Source: Haplosporangium gracile (lineage: Eukaryota; Mortierellomycota; Mortierellomycetes; Mortierellales; Mortierellaceae). Taken from it: a DNA stretch of 49,555 nt. A program made the position numbers and the translations under genes. The notes under the pieces are model-generated. The model ran no database searches, was not told the DNA's origin, and worked only from the letters and a program-made list of their open reading frames with translations. Below, in pieces: positions 1-12,400 of the stretch. The stretch lies in assembly GCA_015499985.1 (NCBI GenBank), contig JAAAUF010000210.1:1-49555 (forward strand), given 5' to 3'. How positions within the stretch are numbered: position 1 is the first letter of the stretch; each line of letters starts with the position of its first letter.

Positions 1-372
1 GTCATAAGGTCAGTTCAGTCAGGTCATCCATTACCCCCAACTCCACACATAATGCCCGATACAGTTTTCTTTCTTCCTTGTTCTGGTAACGATGCAAGCA
101 ATGAGTTGGTACGAGAAGGAAAAAAGAAACAAGATTGGATGCAGGACAAACGTCGTCACCCAACAAACCACAACATATTCAAATCAGATCTCTCTGTCTC
201 CCTGTCTTTTCTCAACAAAATAAAACAAACAAATGTCCATCCATCTATGTCTCTGTTTCTTTTTCTACCATGAAAAATCATCGCAGATCGTACAAGTTGC
301 ACCCTACACCCCAACCAACAAAAATAAAAAAGAACCAATGTGTATGCATACACATATATGCATCATACATAC

Positions 373-1302
373 CCGTTTGAGTTGAGGACAGTTTGTGGCA
401 AGCTTGACAATAGAGTCATCGGTAAGAGAAGAACAGGACCCGACATAGAGCGTGTGCAGTCGGGGGCACTTTTCCGCCACATACTCGATCAATGCATCCG
501 TCACCGCAGGAATGTCGGACAGGTCAAGGGAATACAGTCCAGGACATCCAGAGAGCACACTCTGCAGCCCTGCTATTGTTGCCTTGTTGCTCCCTGCAAG
601 AAGAAGTCGCTCGAGTCGAACACAGGGCGCGAACTGGAACAACATTGGATCGGTCACATCTGGTGCTATAAACGACAGGTTGAGTCGACGGATGTAGTTG
701 GCGTAAGGAAAGATGGTGTTTGGTAGAGATATTGTCTGGACCATTCGTTCTGCGACGGGTAGGGTCAAGAGGGCGGGCTTGGACCACAAGAGATCCATCC
801 CACAGCTGCACCACAGTTTGCAGACCAAGACTGCGGACCGAAGGTCGTGCGCTGCCGCCAAAAACTTGAACATAAATAGGATTAGCTCCGAGGGCAGACT
901 TGGTGTATATGGTGCATTGTGGTTGATAACAATGGATGTACAATCATCATCGTCCATGATGATGGAATAGTCGCCTTTGGAGTAATCATTGGCGTTGTTG
1001 TTTTTGACGAGGAATAAGGAGGTGGGCAAAAGAGCAGGAGTAGTGCTGTCTGAATCTGAGTCAGTGTCCCTGCTATCGTTGTCATCGTCGTGTGCCTCCT
1101 TACTATTCTTGTTGCTATTATTGCTGTTGCTGTGTGTTTGTATGTTTGAGAAAAGTGACGAGGATGACGACGAGGCAGACGCGGAGGTCCAGAGAGTGTC
1201 GGACGAGGCTGTTGATAGCGAGTCGCTGTTGCCTTTGTATAGTGTTACCGTTGACAACGTAGGCGACGATTCGCCAGTGGAACGTGATGATGGTGCATCC
1301 AT
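373..1302 (-). CDS. F-box/LRR protein, first exon (gene continues beyond left edge)
   Basis: Likely substrate-recognition subunit of an SCF (Skp1-cullin-F-box) ubiquitin ligase. The 310-residue exon opens with a low-complexity Ser/Asn/Asp-rich tail (residues 1-130), then an F-box at about 134-176 (starts PSLPSELILFMFKFL, with an LVCKLW core), then cysteine/leucine-type LRRs of the AMN1/GRR1 kind from about 205 (CPGLYSLDLS, CPRLHTLYVG). The start is the first ATG of the frame. The open frame runs on to 304 but the added residues are junk; a canonical donor GTATGT follows the CGG codon ending at 373, and LRR coding stops exactly there. I could not place the next exon with confidence in 1-372, so the rest probably lies outside the window. 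A CT-rich leader on the coding strand precedes the ATG. The substrate cannot be inferred. Confidence 0.8.
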
Positions 1303-4300
1303 GGAAATATTGGTTGTTGGAGTAAGAGACAGTGGGGAAGCGGGCCGTCAAAAGGTGAAAGGGTGAAAGGTTTGAGTATTTGACAGTCGGGCGAAGTTAT
1401 GGTGAGACAAGGGTGGATAAGAAAGAGGAAGAAGGTGTGTCCAGGCTGGAAAAGAGATTGTGGCGGAGAAAAAAAGGAAAAAAAATGAAAAGGAATGAAT
1501 CCAGACTTAGGACAAAGGATGTGATGGATGTCAATGAGTGAATGGGAGTGGGAGAGAAGAAGAGGCAGGAGGGAGAAGGGGAAAGGAAAGAAACGGGAAA
1601 AGAAAACGGAAGGAAGAAAGAAAGGAAAGAAGAAGGGTGCAGAAAAGATTAGAGAAAGGAAATAAGAAAAGAAGAGAACAATCCAACACCATCGGGTGTG
1701 TTGCAGACAAAATATAACCTCTGTTTTTTGTTTTGTTTTTTTGACATCGCTGTTTGCTTGCTTGTACTTCAAAATGGCACTCATTGACGCTGTTGCCTTC
1801 TGTGCATAGTAAAGAGTGAGAGAGTGAAGAGATACCCACACAGAAAAAGAGAATTAGGGGGGGCATATAATAGCTGAGTTGCATGGGGGCAGGCTTGCAA
1901 GCAAAGGGGTGAGGACGATGGTGGTGAACAAAGGAAAGAAAGCAAGGGGAAAGGGGGGCACATACGACACACACGCTACATAACACTACGCGCACTAACT
2001 CGCTCACTCACTAACTAGCCAAGCTTGCTCTTCTCTTCTTTACTCACTGCCACCTTGTAGTGCAATGGGAAGCAGTCTTGCACCAACAAGGGTTCTTCCA
2101 TGTTTCCATCGGCATCGATATTGACGACGCTTTTGAGCATTGCTGAGCAAGGCTCGATGCACAACTACATAACTCTCGTCTTTGTCAGGTACAATTTATT
2201 TGCTTTGTTCAGAACAAAGTTTACTTTGTTGGTGCCACCAAATCACAATGGACCACTCGCTTTCTTGCGCACCTTGTGCCTTTTTTTTTTCTTCTCGCCT
2301 GACTCCCACCCCTCCCTTTCGAAGGACATTGACCTTTTCCCACTTTTATTGTGCCCTTTTGATGGTACAGTGCAAGCCAAGAGGACATGCGGACACCTGA
2401 ATGACCAACTGACTTTACCAACTCTTTTATCTCTCCATCCTTTTGATGTCTTCACCCTCTACCCCATCCTAACAAAAAAACACACACACGCACGCCCCTT
2501 GTTTATGCGTGTGATTTCGATCATCCTCAACCCCTTTTGGAAATAAATATTAAAAACACTAAAAACAAAAAAAAAAATCCCTTCGTCAAAAAAAAGATGA
2601 GCGACCACAATGTCAATTAGAGAGACCCTTTTGCATAACCTGGCTTGTGCTCTTTTTTTTTTGTGGAGAAACAAAAGTTTCCCTGAAAAGGTTGCAGGCA
2701 TACTCGGTACACAACAACCAAGGCTTACATCCATACTCTCGTTATCTACTTTGTTTCTGGCGATGTTTTTTATGTTCCTACCTGCTGTCTTAATTGTTGG
2801 CTTTTGATAGGACTAAACAAAACAACCTGAACTCACGCCTTCAATCAAACCACGTCTAAGTTTGACGTGTCTCGACACGACTTGACTCCGTCTCTCGATG
2901 TCCATGCGCCACCACTTGGACCGATCATTATGTTGTCCCGTTCTTGCACTCAGACTCCTCTCTCCACTACAAAATTCGTCCTGCTTGATTCTTCTTGTCC
3001 TGCTCCTTTAAGATTGAAAAGCTTTCATCTGATCGCCTGTGCGCGAGGATGAGAGAACAGAGACGCTACTGCAATCTGATGAAAGTGAATAGGAGAGGGA
3101 AAAAAGGCGAAAACGGAAAGATAAACAAAACACGAAACGCGTGAGGCATATGTTCATTTCATTCACAGTTCAGCAAATTTTCAATGACTTGCCTGCTTTG
3201 ACATTCGTTCCTCGTTGTTCAATAAAGAAAGAGGGATAGCTATGAAAAAGTATGAAAAAAGAGAAAGGACAAGCCAAAAAAAGAGGGCTGAAGAATAAAA
3301 AAGAAATAGTTGAAAAGAGAAGAGAGGAGGACCCCTCTGTCCTCACATAGTCCATCATGGAGCCGAGTGCTTCTTAATGGCGTGATCCCAGCATCCAAAA
3401 CCGAAGTCCTAGAAATTACCCAAATGGTTGTTACATAACCTGCTAAACTCTTTGCAAGGGCGGCGAAATGTCTTTTCACGCACCCAAGCAACTTACCCAG
3501 CTCTGGGTAGTCTCCCTTGCAGCAAATGGTTTTTGAAGCCAGAGAGGGGTTCGTTATCATGAAGGTCTGTGAGGGCCAGGAGGGGTGGAAAAGAGAATTA
3601 AGAAAGAAAGGGCCCTTTCTCGATTTGCCCGTCACCGATGCCTCCGAACCTCCCAATGTGGTCCAGACTGTAAGACTAGGAAACGTCAGGTTAAGCTAAG
3701 GCCTTTGCAATGACTATGAAGCATCTTATTGAACATCAGTGCAAAAGTCCAAGCCCCGAGGCAACCCTTCAAGCAAAGGTTTTGAATACACACAAGTAGT
3801 TGGTTCCGTGACAAGTGGTCAATTCAAACAATGTGGCTTCAAGGAAGACCGAGAAAATGGCGACGAAAGAGAGGGGAAGAGGTGCGGGAAGAAAATAAGT
3901 TGAAGAAAGTGAAAGAGAGGGGAAGGAGGCTACTGTTGGCGGTAACGAGCTGGTATCTTCCCAGAGGAGGCTTGCCGCTTAGTGGTTATCGTACCAGTGC
4001 ATCTCTTGATTATTGTCGATTCTCTGTCTCCTTGTATCCAATTTGCCTGTGAAGGATAAGCTATTGTCCGCGAGAAGAGCTACGAAAATTGACCTTGACG
4101 AGGAACTTGGGCGTTAGTTGCTGTTCGTTGTTGCTTGTATTCAAGAATAATAGGAATAATGAACAACAACAAGAACAAGAGGTGAGGGTGGTGAGCAAGA
4201 AGAGAAACACAGGCAAGCAAGGGAAAGGTCAAGAAGAGACATAATCCGAGGTGGTGGACTTCGTTAATCCAGGATTTCTCTGGTAAAAAACCAATTCTTC

Positions 4301-4420
4301 CAAGCGCTCGTTAATCCAAGGCTCACGTGCGTCATGTGTGAGCTTCTAACACGTGACTTTTAAATGTCGTAGTAAAATAACTAAAAATGGTTAAAATTAT
4401 CAAGAATCAGCTAGCCATTG
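1303..4420. other. Intergenic, no supported protein gene
   Basis: About 3.1 kb. The part next to the F-box start (1303-2000) is purine-rich on the plus strand, i.e. pyrimidine-rich on the strand of that gene, as in other promoters of this window. Open frames of 60-150 codons occur but are low-complexity (Phe/Leu/Ser from T-rich DNA), lack paired splice sites and show no domain. A minus-strand frame at about 3360-3650 has more balanced composition but nothing I recognise. Confidence 0.5.
4324..4355. promoter_or_regulatory. Pair of CACGTG palindromes
   Basis: Two perfect CACGTG E-boxes (4324-4329 and 4350-4355), 26 bp apart, end about 65 bp upstream of the tRNA-Thr gene. Such sites bind bHLH factors of the Cbf1/Pho4/USF type in fungi and animals. 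A role here is inference; no protein-coding start lies close by. Confidence 0.35.
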
Positions 4421-4492
4421 GCCCGCTTAGCTCATTGGTAGAGCGTCTGCCTAGTAAGCAGAAGGTAGCAGGTTCGATCCCTGCAGTGGGCA
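4421..4492 (+). tRNA. tRNA-Thr (anticodon AGT)
   Basis: A 72-nt cloverleaf with no intron. The acceptor GCCCGCT pairs with AGTGGGC (one G-T), with discriminator A. The D arm is GCTC/GAGC around ATTGGTA, the anticodon stem is TCTGC/GCAGA with loop CTAGTAA (anticodon AGT, decoding ACU/ACC after A34 to inosine), and the T arm is GCAGG-TTCGATC-CCTGC. The internal A and B boxes are intact and a T run (4497-4500) can end Pol III transcription. CCA is not encoded, as expected in a eukaryote. Confidence 0.95.
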
Positions 4493-5772
4493 TACATTTT
4501 ATTTTTAGTGAGCCCCTCTTTTGGCTTTTTCGCGAAACGCCTTGACGCGACTTCACATTCTTTTTTTTTTCATCCTTTTATTCTGGGCTGCACTTCAATT
4601 GTTCTTTCCCTTGACTCCATGAGTCGCTTGTGAGTGTCGACTCTTTTGTTTTACTCCTCTTATCATCGACGCTCTAAGCTACTCTTTACATCCTGCTCCG
4701 TACCCTTTGACGCGTATCAGTCACTCCTGTGCATGGTCGCTCGTTTGGTTTTGACGACGAATACACTGAGTCAGTCAAAGGATAAACAAGAAATGACAGA
4801 TAGGCCATTATTAAAGTCACAAGTATGCTTATAACGCGTTTTGACCCTTTGAATGCTTGTTGGATCTATGTGTATATGCATACACTTGGCTTTATCTTTA
4901 GCAAAAAGCGAGGCGAGAATGAGGCCGACCTAATCAGCACAGACGAAACAAGGCTCATAGAGATACAGCCAAGTATTCGTCATGCGCAGATGGTGTAACA
5001 GATTTTATTTACCTGGCTCTTACCCCTGTTTTTTGCACACACCCCACCTTCAATGGACGGATACAAGAGGGTCAATAAATCGACGACGAAGATTGACCCA
5101 ATGTTGTTTTGTTTTTTTTTGTCACAATAGTCAACGTCTTCTTGCTAGACTCTTTTGCGTCTTGTTTTTTGTTGTGAATATATGTTGAGAGGAACGTGTG
5201 TTGGAGTGAATGAGGGTAGAGTGAGGCGAGGGAAAATAGAATGGCACTGGTATTGGCACTATGCCATTTTGGTCATCTCTCTGACTCTTGTTTCCCCCTT
5301 GGTTTTTTCTTCTTTCAGATCGATGCTCAAGGATTGTTTTGTTTTGAAGCAAAGCAGGGGTAAAAAAAAAAATGGTTCGAAACTGGGAAGCATTGAGAGC
5401 GATGAAGCATAAAAAAATACGCGCCAAGGGTAAGGGGAAGGGCAAAACAGACTAACACAATAACCACAATTGGACTTCACAGATGATAATTGTGACAATC
5501 ATGACGGAAGACAGAGGTAAGAAAAGGGTGGCGAAAAAAGTAAAAGCAAAAACTGGTAGGAAAGTCCGTTTTGCTTTCTTTCTTCTTGGGTGAAGGACTC
5601 GGGAATAGTTGAACTTGGAATTGTTTGACTTTATAATCGCGCCCCCGTCCTTGTCATACTGTAATAAATGTAGCCCAGGTCTCTCCCTCGCTTTGCTGGT
5701 TAGATGAGTATAGTTGTTACTTGATTTTTCCCGAGTGCCTTTTCTTCATCTTTTGATGGAAAAGAGAGAAAA

Positions 5773-5797
5773 AGAGAGAGAGAGAGAGAGAGAGAGA
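5773..5797. repeat. (AG)n microsatellite
   Basis: About 12 uninterrupted AG units flanked by A-rich purine sequence. Confidence 0.95.
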
Positions 5798-7512
5798 AAA
5801 AGAGACGGGTAACGGTTCCCTTGTGGGTTTCCCCTTTTTACCTATTTGTTCTTTGTTGTTTGTACCACCTTAAAGAAAAACAAAAAATAAGGACACCAAC
5901 CAACGAATGAGACAAGTCCATCAAGGTCCGTAAAACATAGGAGAACAAAGAGCAAAATAAAAAAAGGGTTCGATTATCCAAGCGGTCTGCGCATTCTCCT
6001 TCTTTGTCCCTGTCAACCATCTACTAGCCTGGCGCAGAAGCAGCAAGAAGGGTGTAGCTATGGATGATCATTGTCCGGCATTCGACAATGACACTGTATA
6101 AATGTCAAAATAAGAAAGCGACATGAGTGTGTTTTCGAGGGGAGTGATCCAAAACTTGTTATGTTTTCTTTTGTAGTTTTGGTGAACCAATTGGATACAC
6201 GTGCACCTCTAGCCAACATCAGTTATGTCCATCCACTCTTTCAAAATAATGTCGTACTCTCCTTAACGTAAGGTGTACCTGGACTACCATTTTCATGAGA
6301 CTTCGAGACTTGAGACTTAGACTTGAACTTGTGAAAAAAGAACAAGGGGATAGACTACATCATGTATGGTGTTTAGATTTTTTTTCCTGTTTCTTCCCGT
6401 CAGGGTGCTTCAATTGTCGTCAGTCGTCGTGTGCAAGTTGTTATCGACCCTTGTTCTTTTTTTTATTTTCTTCTTTACAATCGGATCGGGACCACTCTAG
6501 TTTGTGTATGTGTGGGTGAATAGTTTGACGAGTGTTGTATGGTGTGAGTGTGGGTGCGGAGGTGGGTGGGAATGATGGGTTAGGTGGTACATACATGTTC
6601 CATGCACGATTGTGATTCCAAGTGGACAATGACATGCATGCTTCATCCTGTTCCCTAAATTTGGATGGCAATGAAGGGGAGGGACTGACGCAGGTAAGGG
6701 ATAGATCGAAGAGGAGAGAGGGTACCTGACCGGCAATATATTAGTCTACCTTGTCCGTCCGTCTATCCGTCTGTCTGTCCTACCTATCCACCTGTATTTT
6801 CAAGTCAGGTCACCATGTCCGTCCCAGATCCACATCCGCGCCTTCGTGTCTTCTCGTCGCGCTCAAACGCCCTACATAATCGCGGGAAATGTCCAACCCG
6901 AAGTAAAACAAAGCGAGTGACCAGTCATCTTTCTCTCATTTTTTCCCTTCTCTTCGGCGACTCTTTTTAAAATTGTCCCGCCTCCCACACACTCGCCTCA
7001 CCTGTTCTCTGTTTTAGCAGTATCCAATAAATTCAAAGGTTTCAATTTTTGTGCATGTCCCTTCCCTTCCTTTGGCCAGATCTCTTTCTCTTTCCTTGCA
7101 TCTCTTCTTTCCGCCTGAGGAAAAAAACCGAGATGGATATGTCGAGTAGCTTGGGACATTTGTGAAAATTGGTACTTATTCTGCTCCCCACACATCACAA
7201 CACATGAGCTCACTTTGCAGGAGCGTGCGGCTTTCGGCTTCTTCTCAAGAACAAAAAAAAAAAAAGAGGTAAAGGAGAAATAGATGTTTGGGGCAGAAGA
7301 AAAGGAAATGTGATTTATTTCTTGTGGCACCTCATTCACACCCGAGTGCATCAAAGTGGGCAGGAAAACAGTTACGTGCTCTTTTGTGTGTTTGTTTTTG
7401 TTTTTTGCTTGTTTGTTGATTGTTGTTGCTATCCTGCGGGTTGACAGTCTGAGAAAAAAAACGGGCACTATTCTGCACACATGGGGTATTTGACGAGGAA
7501 AGAGGAGAGGAT

Positions 7513-7547
7513 GACCGACCGACCGATCGACCGACCGACCGACCGAC
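7513..7547. repeat. (GACC)n tetranucleotide microsatellite
   Basis: Tandem GACC units with one GATC variant. Confidence 0.9.
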
Positions 7548-7748
7548 AGATGGACAGGCAGGGAAGCAACAACAACACAGACAACATCAACAATGAGAAA
7601 AAAGACCGTGTGTTGTACAACCACAGACAGACGGACGGAAGAAGAGAGGACGACTGGGAAAGAAGGGGAAAAGGGAGCCGCATCGTTTGAGTGGGATGAG
7701 GGAGGGGAGGAAAGAGTCGACCACGCTCGGACAGTTGTAGATCTTGTC

Positions 7749-7771
7749 TTTTTTTTTTTTTTTTTTTTTTT
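7749..7771. repeat. poly(T) run of 23
   Basis: Homopolymer of 23 T on the plus strand, with no recognisable retroelement 3' end next to it. Confidence 0.95.
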
Positions 7772-8129
7772 CGTTTTGTTCTCTTGTTGGTTAACTGTGC
7801 AAGAGAGGATGAAGGTGGAGATGCAGGTGAAGAGATGTTCTGCTTGCTCGCTTCACAATAGCGAGGCAGTGCCAATGATTAAGTGCTAATTTGAACAATA
7901 TGGAAAAAATGCTAGCCCTTCAGTTCGTTCGCGTAGTATTTATCCTTTGTCTTTTTCATCACAAATGAGTAAGAAAAAGGAAAAAAAAAAGGGCCTGACC
8001 ATTGGAAGCTGGACAATCCAGCAAAAAGTGCTGTCAGTGCGGGATTGCAAGAGAGGGAAGAACAGAAAAAACAAATGTATGATGATGTGCCATTAGGACT
8101 TTGACCGTAACAACGGGTCGTCTTTCTTT

Positions 8130-8133
<4 letters not shown>

Positions 8134-8187
<54 letters not shown>
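8134..8187. repeat. (CT)n microsatellite
   Basis: About 27 CT units, upstream of the F-box gene at 9433 and on its coding strand. Confidence 0.95.
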
Positions 8188-8193
<6 letters not shown>

Positions 8194-8224
8194 TGTTTTA
8201 CTCTCGCTCAGTCTTTCTTGACTT

Positions 8225-8341
8225 CTCATTCTCATTCTCATTCTCACTCTCATTCTCACTCTCATTCTCACTCTCATTCTCACTCTCATTCTCACTCTCA
8301 TTCTCACTCCCACTCTCATCCTCACTCTCATCCTCACTCCC
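8225..8341. repeat. CTCATT/CTCACT hexanucleotide minisatellite
   Basis: Tandem hexamers that begin as CTCATT and then alternate CTCATT with CTCACT, a higher-order 12-mer; the 3' end decays into CTCATC and CTCCCA variants. It is period 6, so it gives open frames in both directions that are not genes. Confidence 0.95.
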
Positions 8342-9432
8342 ACTTTCTCTCCTCCCTCCAATCGTTCTTTTATCCGTCCGTTTGTATTCAAGTACTTTTC
8401 TAACTTTTTTTTATTTCTTCTTCTCCTCTTTTGATTCACCTTTCCCTCTCTTAACTCCTTCTCTTTCTCCTTCGACCTTCTTCTCTCATTTCACTGTTTC
8501 CTTGCTCTCTCTCGCTCGCTATCTGTCAATATACAATACACATACATTCCCGTCCTTCAGGATCTCCTCCTCTTTTCTCTTCTTCACTCTCTCTTTTTCT
8601 CTGTCCTCTCCTCTCTCTCCCGATTTAATTATCACCAAACTCAGGCACCATCCATCATCAGTCGTCAGTCATCTATCACCTGCCTTGTAAGTCTCACTCT
8701 CGGTCTTACCCTTTTTTATCATCTCCCCTCTACCTTTCTGGCCAGTGCGCTGAGGGTAACTCTACTGCCGACTTTACCCTGGCATCCATATTCACTCGCA
8801 CAATATTCATTCAACGACAGCAACGGCAACGGCATCAGCAACAACACAGCTGTCATTGCAAGGCCACATCGCTTCCACCTGCCTGCATGTGCGTCTCCAC
8901 TACGGTACTCTTCTACATAACCATCCATTGTGCATAACGACAACAATCTTCCTGTGTGCAACAATCAGTGCAGTACAGAGTGACCATTCGCAGTCAGCAA
9001 CAATAATGGCAACAGCAACGCCAAAAGAAACAAAAATGAATGTCCTGTCTGTCGACGATCGATCTGTCCCCTTTTCTGTGATTATGCATCCTGCATCCCT
9101 GTCCACCCCTCTCCCTTTTGTTTTCATTCATTCTATGTCTCTGTCTCCTCGCGCTCGACAGACTGCACATTCGCGCACATAGGGTGCCGTCCTTTTCGCA
9201 TCACTTTCCCACTACCCAACTGCGCGCACACAGTCGTTTTCTTTCCTATCCCTCCTTCTCCTAGCAAGCTCTAACTCATTCTTTCTCTTCTCCTCTCTTC
9301 TCCCGGTCTCGTCTTCCCTCTCTCTGCTGCAGCTTTACTGTCATCTTTGTCTCCTACCCTGTCGTGGTGTCGCCTGTACTCTCTCTCTGTCTCTCTACCG
9401 CTCTGCCTCTCGACTCTTTCTTTCCTATTCCA

Positions 9433-12400
9433 ATGTCAATAAGCACGAGCAAACCGACAATCAGCAATACTCACACCATCCACAACGACAACAACAACAA
9501 TAACTACAACAACAACAACAACAACAACAGGAGTATGTCAATACCATCTCGGCCTCGACCTCAACCCCGCCATCGCCCGCGCCAACTCCTCGACCTACCC
9601 GATGAAATTCTGTGCTTGATCCTGGCCTACTGCAGTCAAGACCTCGACTTTCTGCTTTGGTCCTGTCCCTTGATCACAGCCGAGGGCCAGTTCTGCCATG
9701 ACTGTTACCATTGCTCCCTCTGCCACGGTCCACTCCCCCAAACAAAGCAACTTGGCACTACCGCATCCACATTGCAAAACACACGGCGGTCAATTCGAGT
9801 TCGAAACGTCGTATCCAGCAGCAGTAGTGCCAATAGATTATCCGGCTACAACAACAACAAGAGCATTACCGATGGCGGAAACACCAACAGTAATCGTGTG
9901 GCAGAGAGTGGCAATGACGACAGTAGCACCAGTGACTCCATTGTAAGAAAGAAGAGGAGGAGGAGGTTTGCTGCGGTGGAGGAAAGAGAAGACCAACCTA
10001 GGATCGTTACACACGACAGGGCGTTCAACTTCTTTGGACTCGGTCTTGGTCGCAAAGGTTCTCAAAAATGTCCTCACAATGTTCAACATCAGTGGAGCGA
10101 TCATCCCGGGCCACATCAACGACACCTCTCCTCCTCCCACCATCAGCAATCTTCATCCTTCTGGTCACGGCATCTTCCAAGGCGGACCACATCTCTACAC
10201 GATCATCCTCCACTACCACCCATCCAATTGATCCTCCCCCCGACACCACCAGCTTCGTTCGCTTTAGCTGCGCTTTCATTCATCTCGCGTCGAGCCCAGA
10301 ACCAAGGACATCGACTCATTGAAGGAAGCAGTGAGTCAAAGGTGGCAGTAATACCAGGTAAAGAACAAGTATATGTACTGTACATGGGAAAGCGCACAAG
10401 AAAGAAAGGGGGGAGAAGAGAGGGAAGACAAAAAAAGAGTAATTGGATTATCGCCTTCTTTTCTTTTCGTGCAACCACCTCTATCCAGCCCGCATGTGCA
10501 TATCCACAGCAATTCGTAGCCGCCGACTTTTGTCACCTCTCTTGTCGCTATCTCCATCTCCTGTACCACATCTCCTTTTTCTGCGATCCGTTTTGTCCCT
10601 TTTTCAACCTGTTCGCTCTTTGCTGGGCGCGAAAGAACATATAGGCGCGTCCCTTTCTAACGAAACCCCTCGCCTTTCCTGCCTGCACTTGCCTTTACCA
10701 TTCCTTTCACGCTCTAACAATTTGCTTTACTACTTTTTTTTCCTTTTGTCTTTTCTTCTTTTCTTTTTGTTTCCTTTTTTTGCTGCAGGAGGATCGTCTG
10801 TTAGTGCAGAAGATAATCCCTTGCCTGAGTTGAAATCCCTTCCAAGAACAAGCCCCCATCATGCGTTTACTCGAGCACACTCTTGGGATCAAGGCACGGG
10901 CCACTTTGAGAGTCTAACACAGGAGCTTCAGAGTATGCACGCCGTCGTTTCACATGTTAATCGACGACGAGCCAGGAGTATGACCCTCGCCTCAAGCGTG
11001 ACCCTGGAGGGACGAAATGTCCCTTTTCCGTCTGAAAAGTACACGGACGGATTCATCCCACCTGCAGCCCCTCAAATTGCATCACCGCCATCATCGACGA
11101 AGAATGCAAACGCGGCCGAAACTCACATTGATCAGGGCAGGAGAGGAAGCAGCAGCAGCAGCGAACAGGTTGCCGATGAGTATACCGACACTATTGAGTT
11201 CTCGACACCCTTCCAACTCTTGCTTGTCAACAGAAGGTTTGCAGATATTGCCGTGCGATCACTTTGGAAGGGCATTGTCTTTCATGGGCATGATTCATTT
11301 CAAGTCCAGGCGCTCCTTTCAACACTGCGTAACGATGAGAGTATCCCTAGCGGTGATCAATCTGTTGTTTCTCAGACGGATGTTAACAGCCTTGGTCCCG
11401 ATCTCGTCAAGGACAGCACCCCACTCAAGTCGACTCCAGCTCTCCTCTCTGTCCTCGATGAGAACGAGCCCACGCAGGCTCGATCTAATTTGATCGACTC
11501 TGTTCAGCAATCCTTGAGGCGGTTCAATGGAGTTCGACACCCAACACAGACCATTGCTGTCCCAAGTAGTGATCAACAGCGAGCACAAGCACGAACGCCC
11601 CTGTTATCGCCCCTTGACCGATCAGGGCCTCTTCGTCGTCACAGCACCACAGGGATCGAGTCGGCGCCTAAGTCACCGGCGTCGCGGTCACAGTCATCTA
11701 CACATCTGCAGCCGTCCATACTGATGCCTCGATGGTCATACCGACAGATGCCCAGGAACATTGTACTGAACTTTTCTCACCCACAAGCGTCCCCTCATTT
11801 GCTTGTGAACGTCCTTGAGTGCATCGGGTCCCACTGCCGAGATCAAGTCAGGGCTCTAGACTTGCGGGCTAACGAAAAGATGCAAGCAGCCGGACTCGAA
11901 TCACCCAGTGAACTGGCACGACTCTTTGGATCGGGATTCTCGCGACTGCAATATCTTCGGCTCCAGGGTGGATTCGTTGACAACCAGTTGCTTGGTGCTC
12001 TCACCAAGGGTATCATCTCTGCCACCAGCTCCCCATCTAGCTCGGAGGCAGCAACAAGCCAGGAAAGAGGTCGCCAGCAGCAGCAGCAGAAAGGGCCCTC
12101 TACGTCTCTCTACATTGCTCCGCCATGTCGGCTCTCGCAGGTCTTTCTCGGCCCAGGATCAGTCACGGACAGCGCCATTGCAAAGTTGATTGTCGCAACG
12201 AGCCATTGTCTCGAGGTTTTTGCGGTGACAAGCTGTGTCGATGTCGGAGGTGGCGCCCTTGCGAGTCTGCTTACCGAGTGTCCCAAGCTCAGAGTTCTGG
12301 CGGTCCACAAGTCATTGGCTCGAGATATCGAGCTTCTTGAAGGACTTGGGTTCGATTCTGACAGTTTATCGAGCCTCACCAGTCCGCTGGGCGCCATTCT

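Larger units (their letters stand above)
4493..9432. other. Intergenic, microsatellite-rich, no supported protein gene
   Basis: About 4.9 kb with only low-complexity open frames. It holds AG, GACC, T, CT and CTCAYT repeats (listed separately). From about 8100 to 9430 the plus strand is strongly pyrimidine-rich, rising toward the start of the large F-box gene at 9433; this is probably its promoter and 5' leader. Frames such as 6998-7624 (minus) and 8193-8690 (plus) are translations of these repeats. Confidence 0.5.

Noticed and set aside
2100..2546. 148-codon plus-strand open frame
   Set aside because: Phe/Leu/Pro-rich translation of T-rich DNA, no domain, no splice partners, no conserved pattern.
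3240..3656. 138-codon minus-strand frame with balanced composition
   Set aside because: No recognised motif and its C-terminal third is Phe/Ser low complexity; too weak to call a gene.
6998..7624. 208-codon minus-strand frame
   Set aside because: Crosses the GACC microsatellite (SVGRSVDRSVG-type repeats) and other simple sequence; looks like chance.
7749..7771. Poly(T) as the tail of a minus-strand retroelement
   Set aside because: No reverse transcriptase, SINE-like promoter boxes or target-site duplication seen next to it.
8225..8341. CRISPR-like array
   Set aside because: Units are 6-12 bp in direct tandem without unique spacers: a minisatellite in a eukaryotic genome.
8101..8690. Open frames on both strands over the CT/CTCAYT arrays
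   Set aside because: A period-6 repeat has no stops in several frames; SHSHSH and RMRVRM strings are repeat translations.
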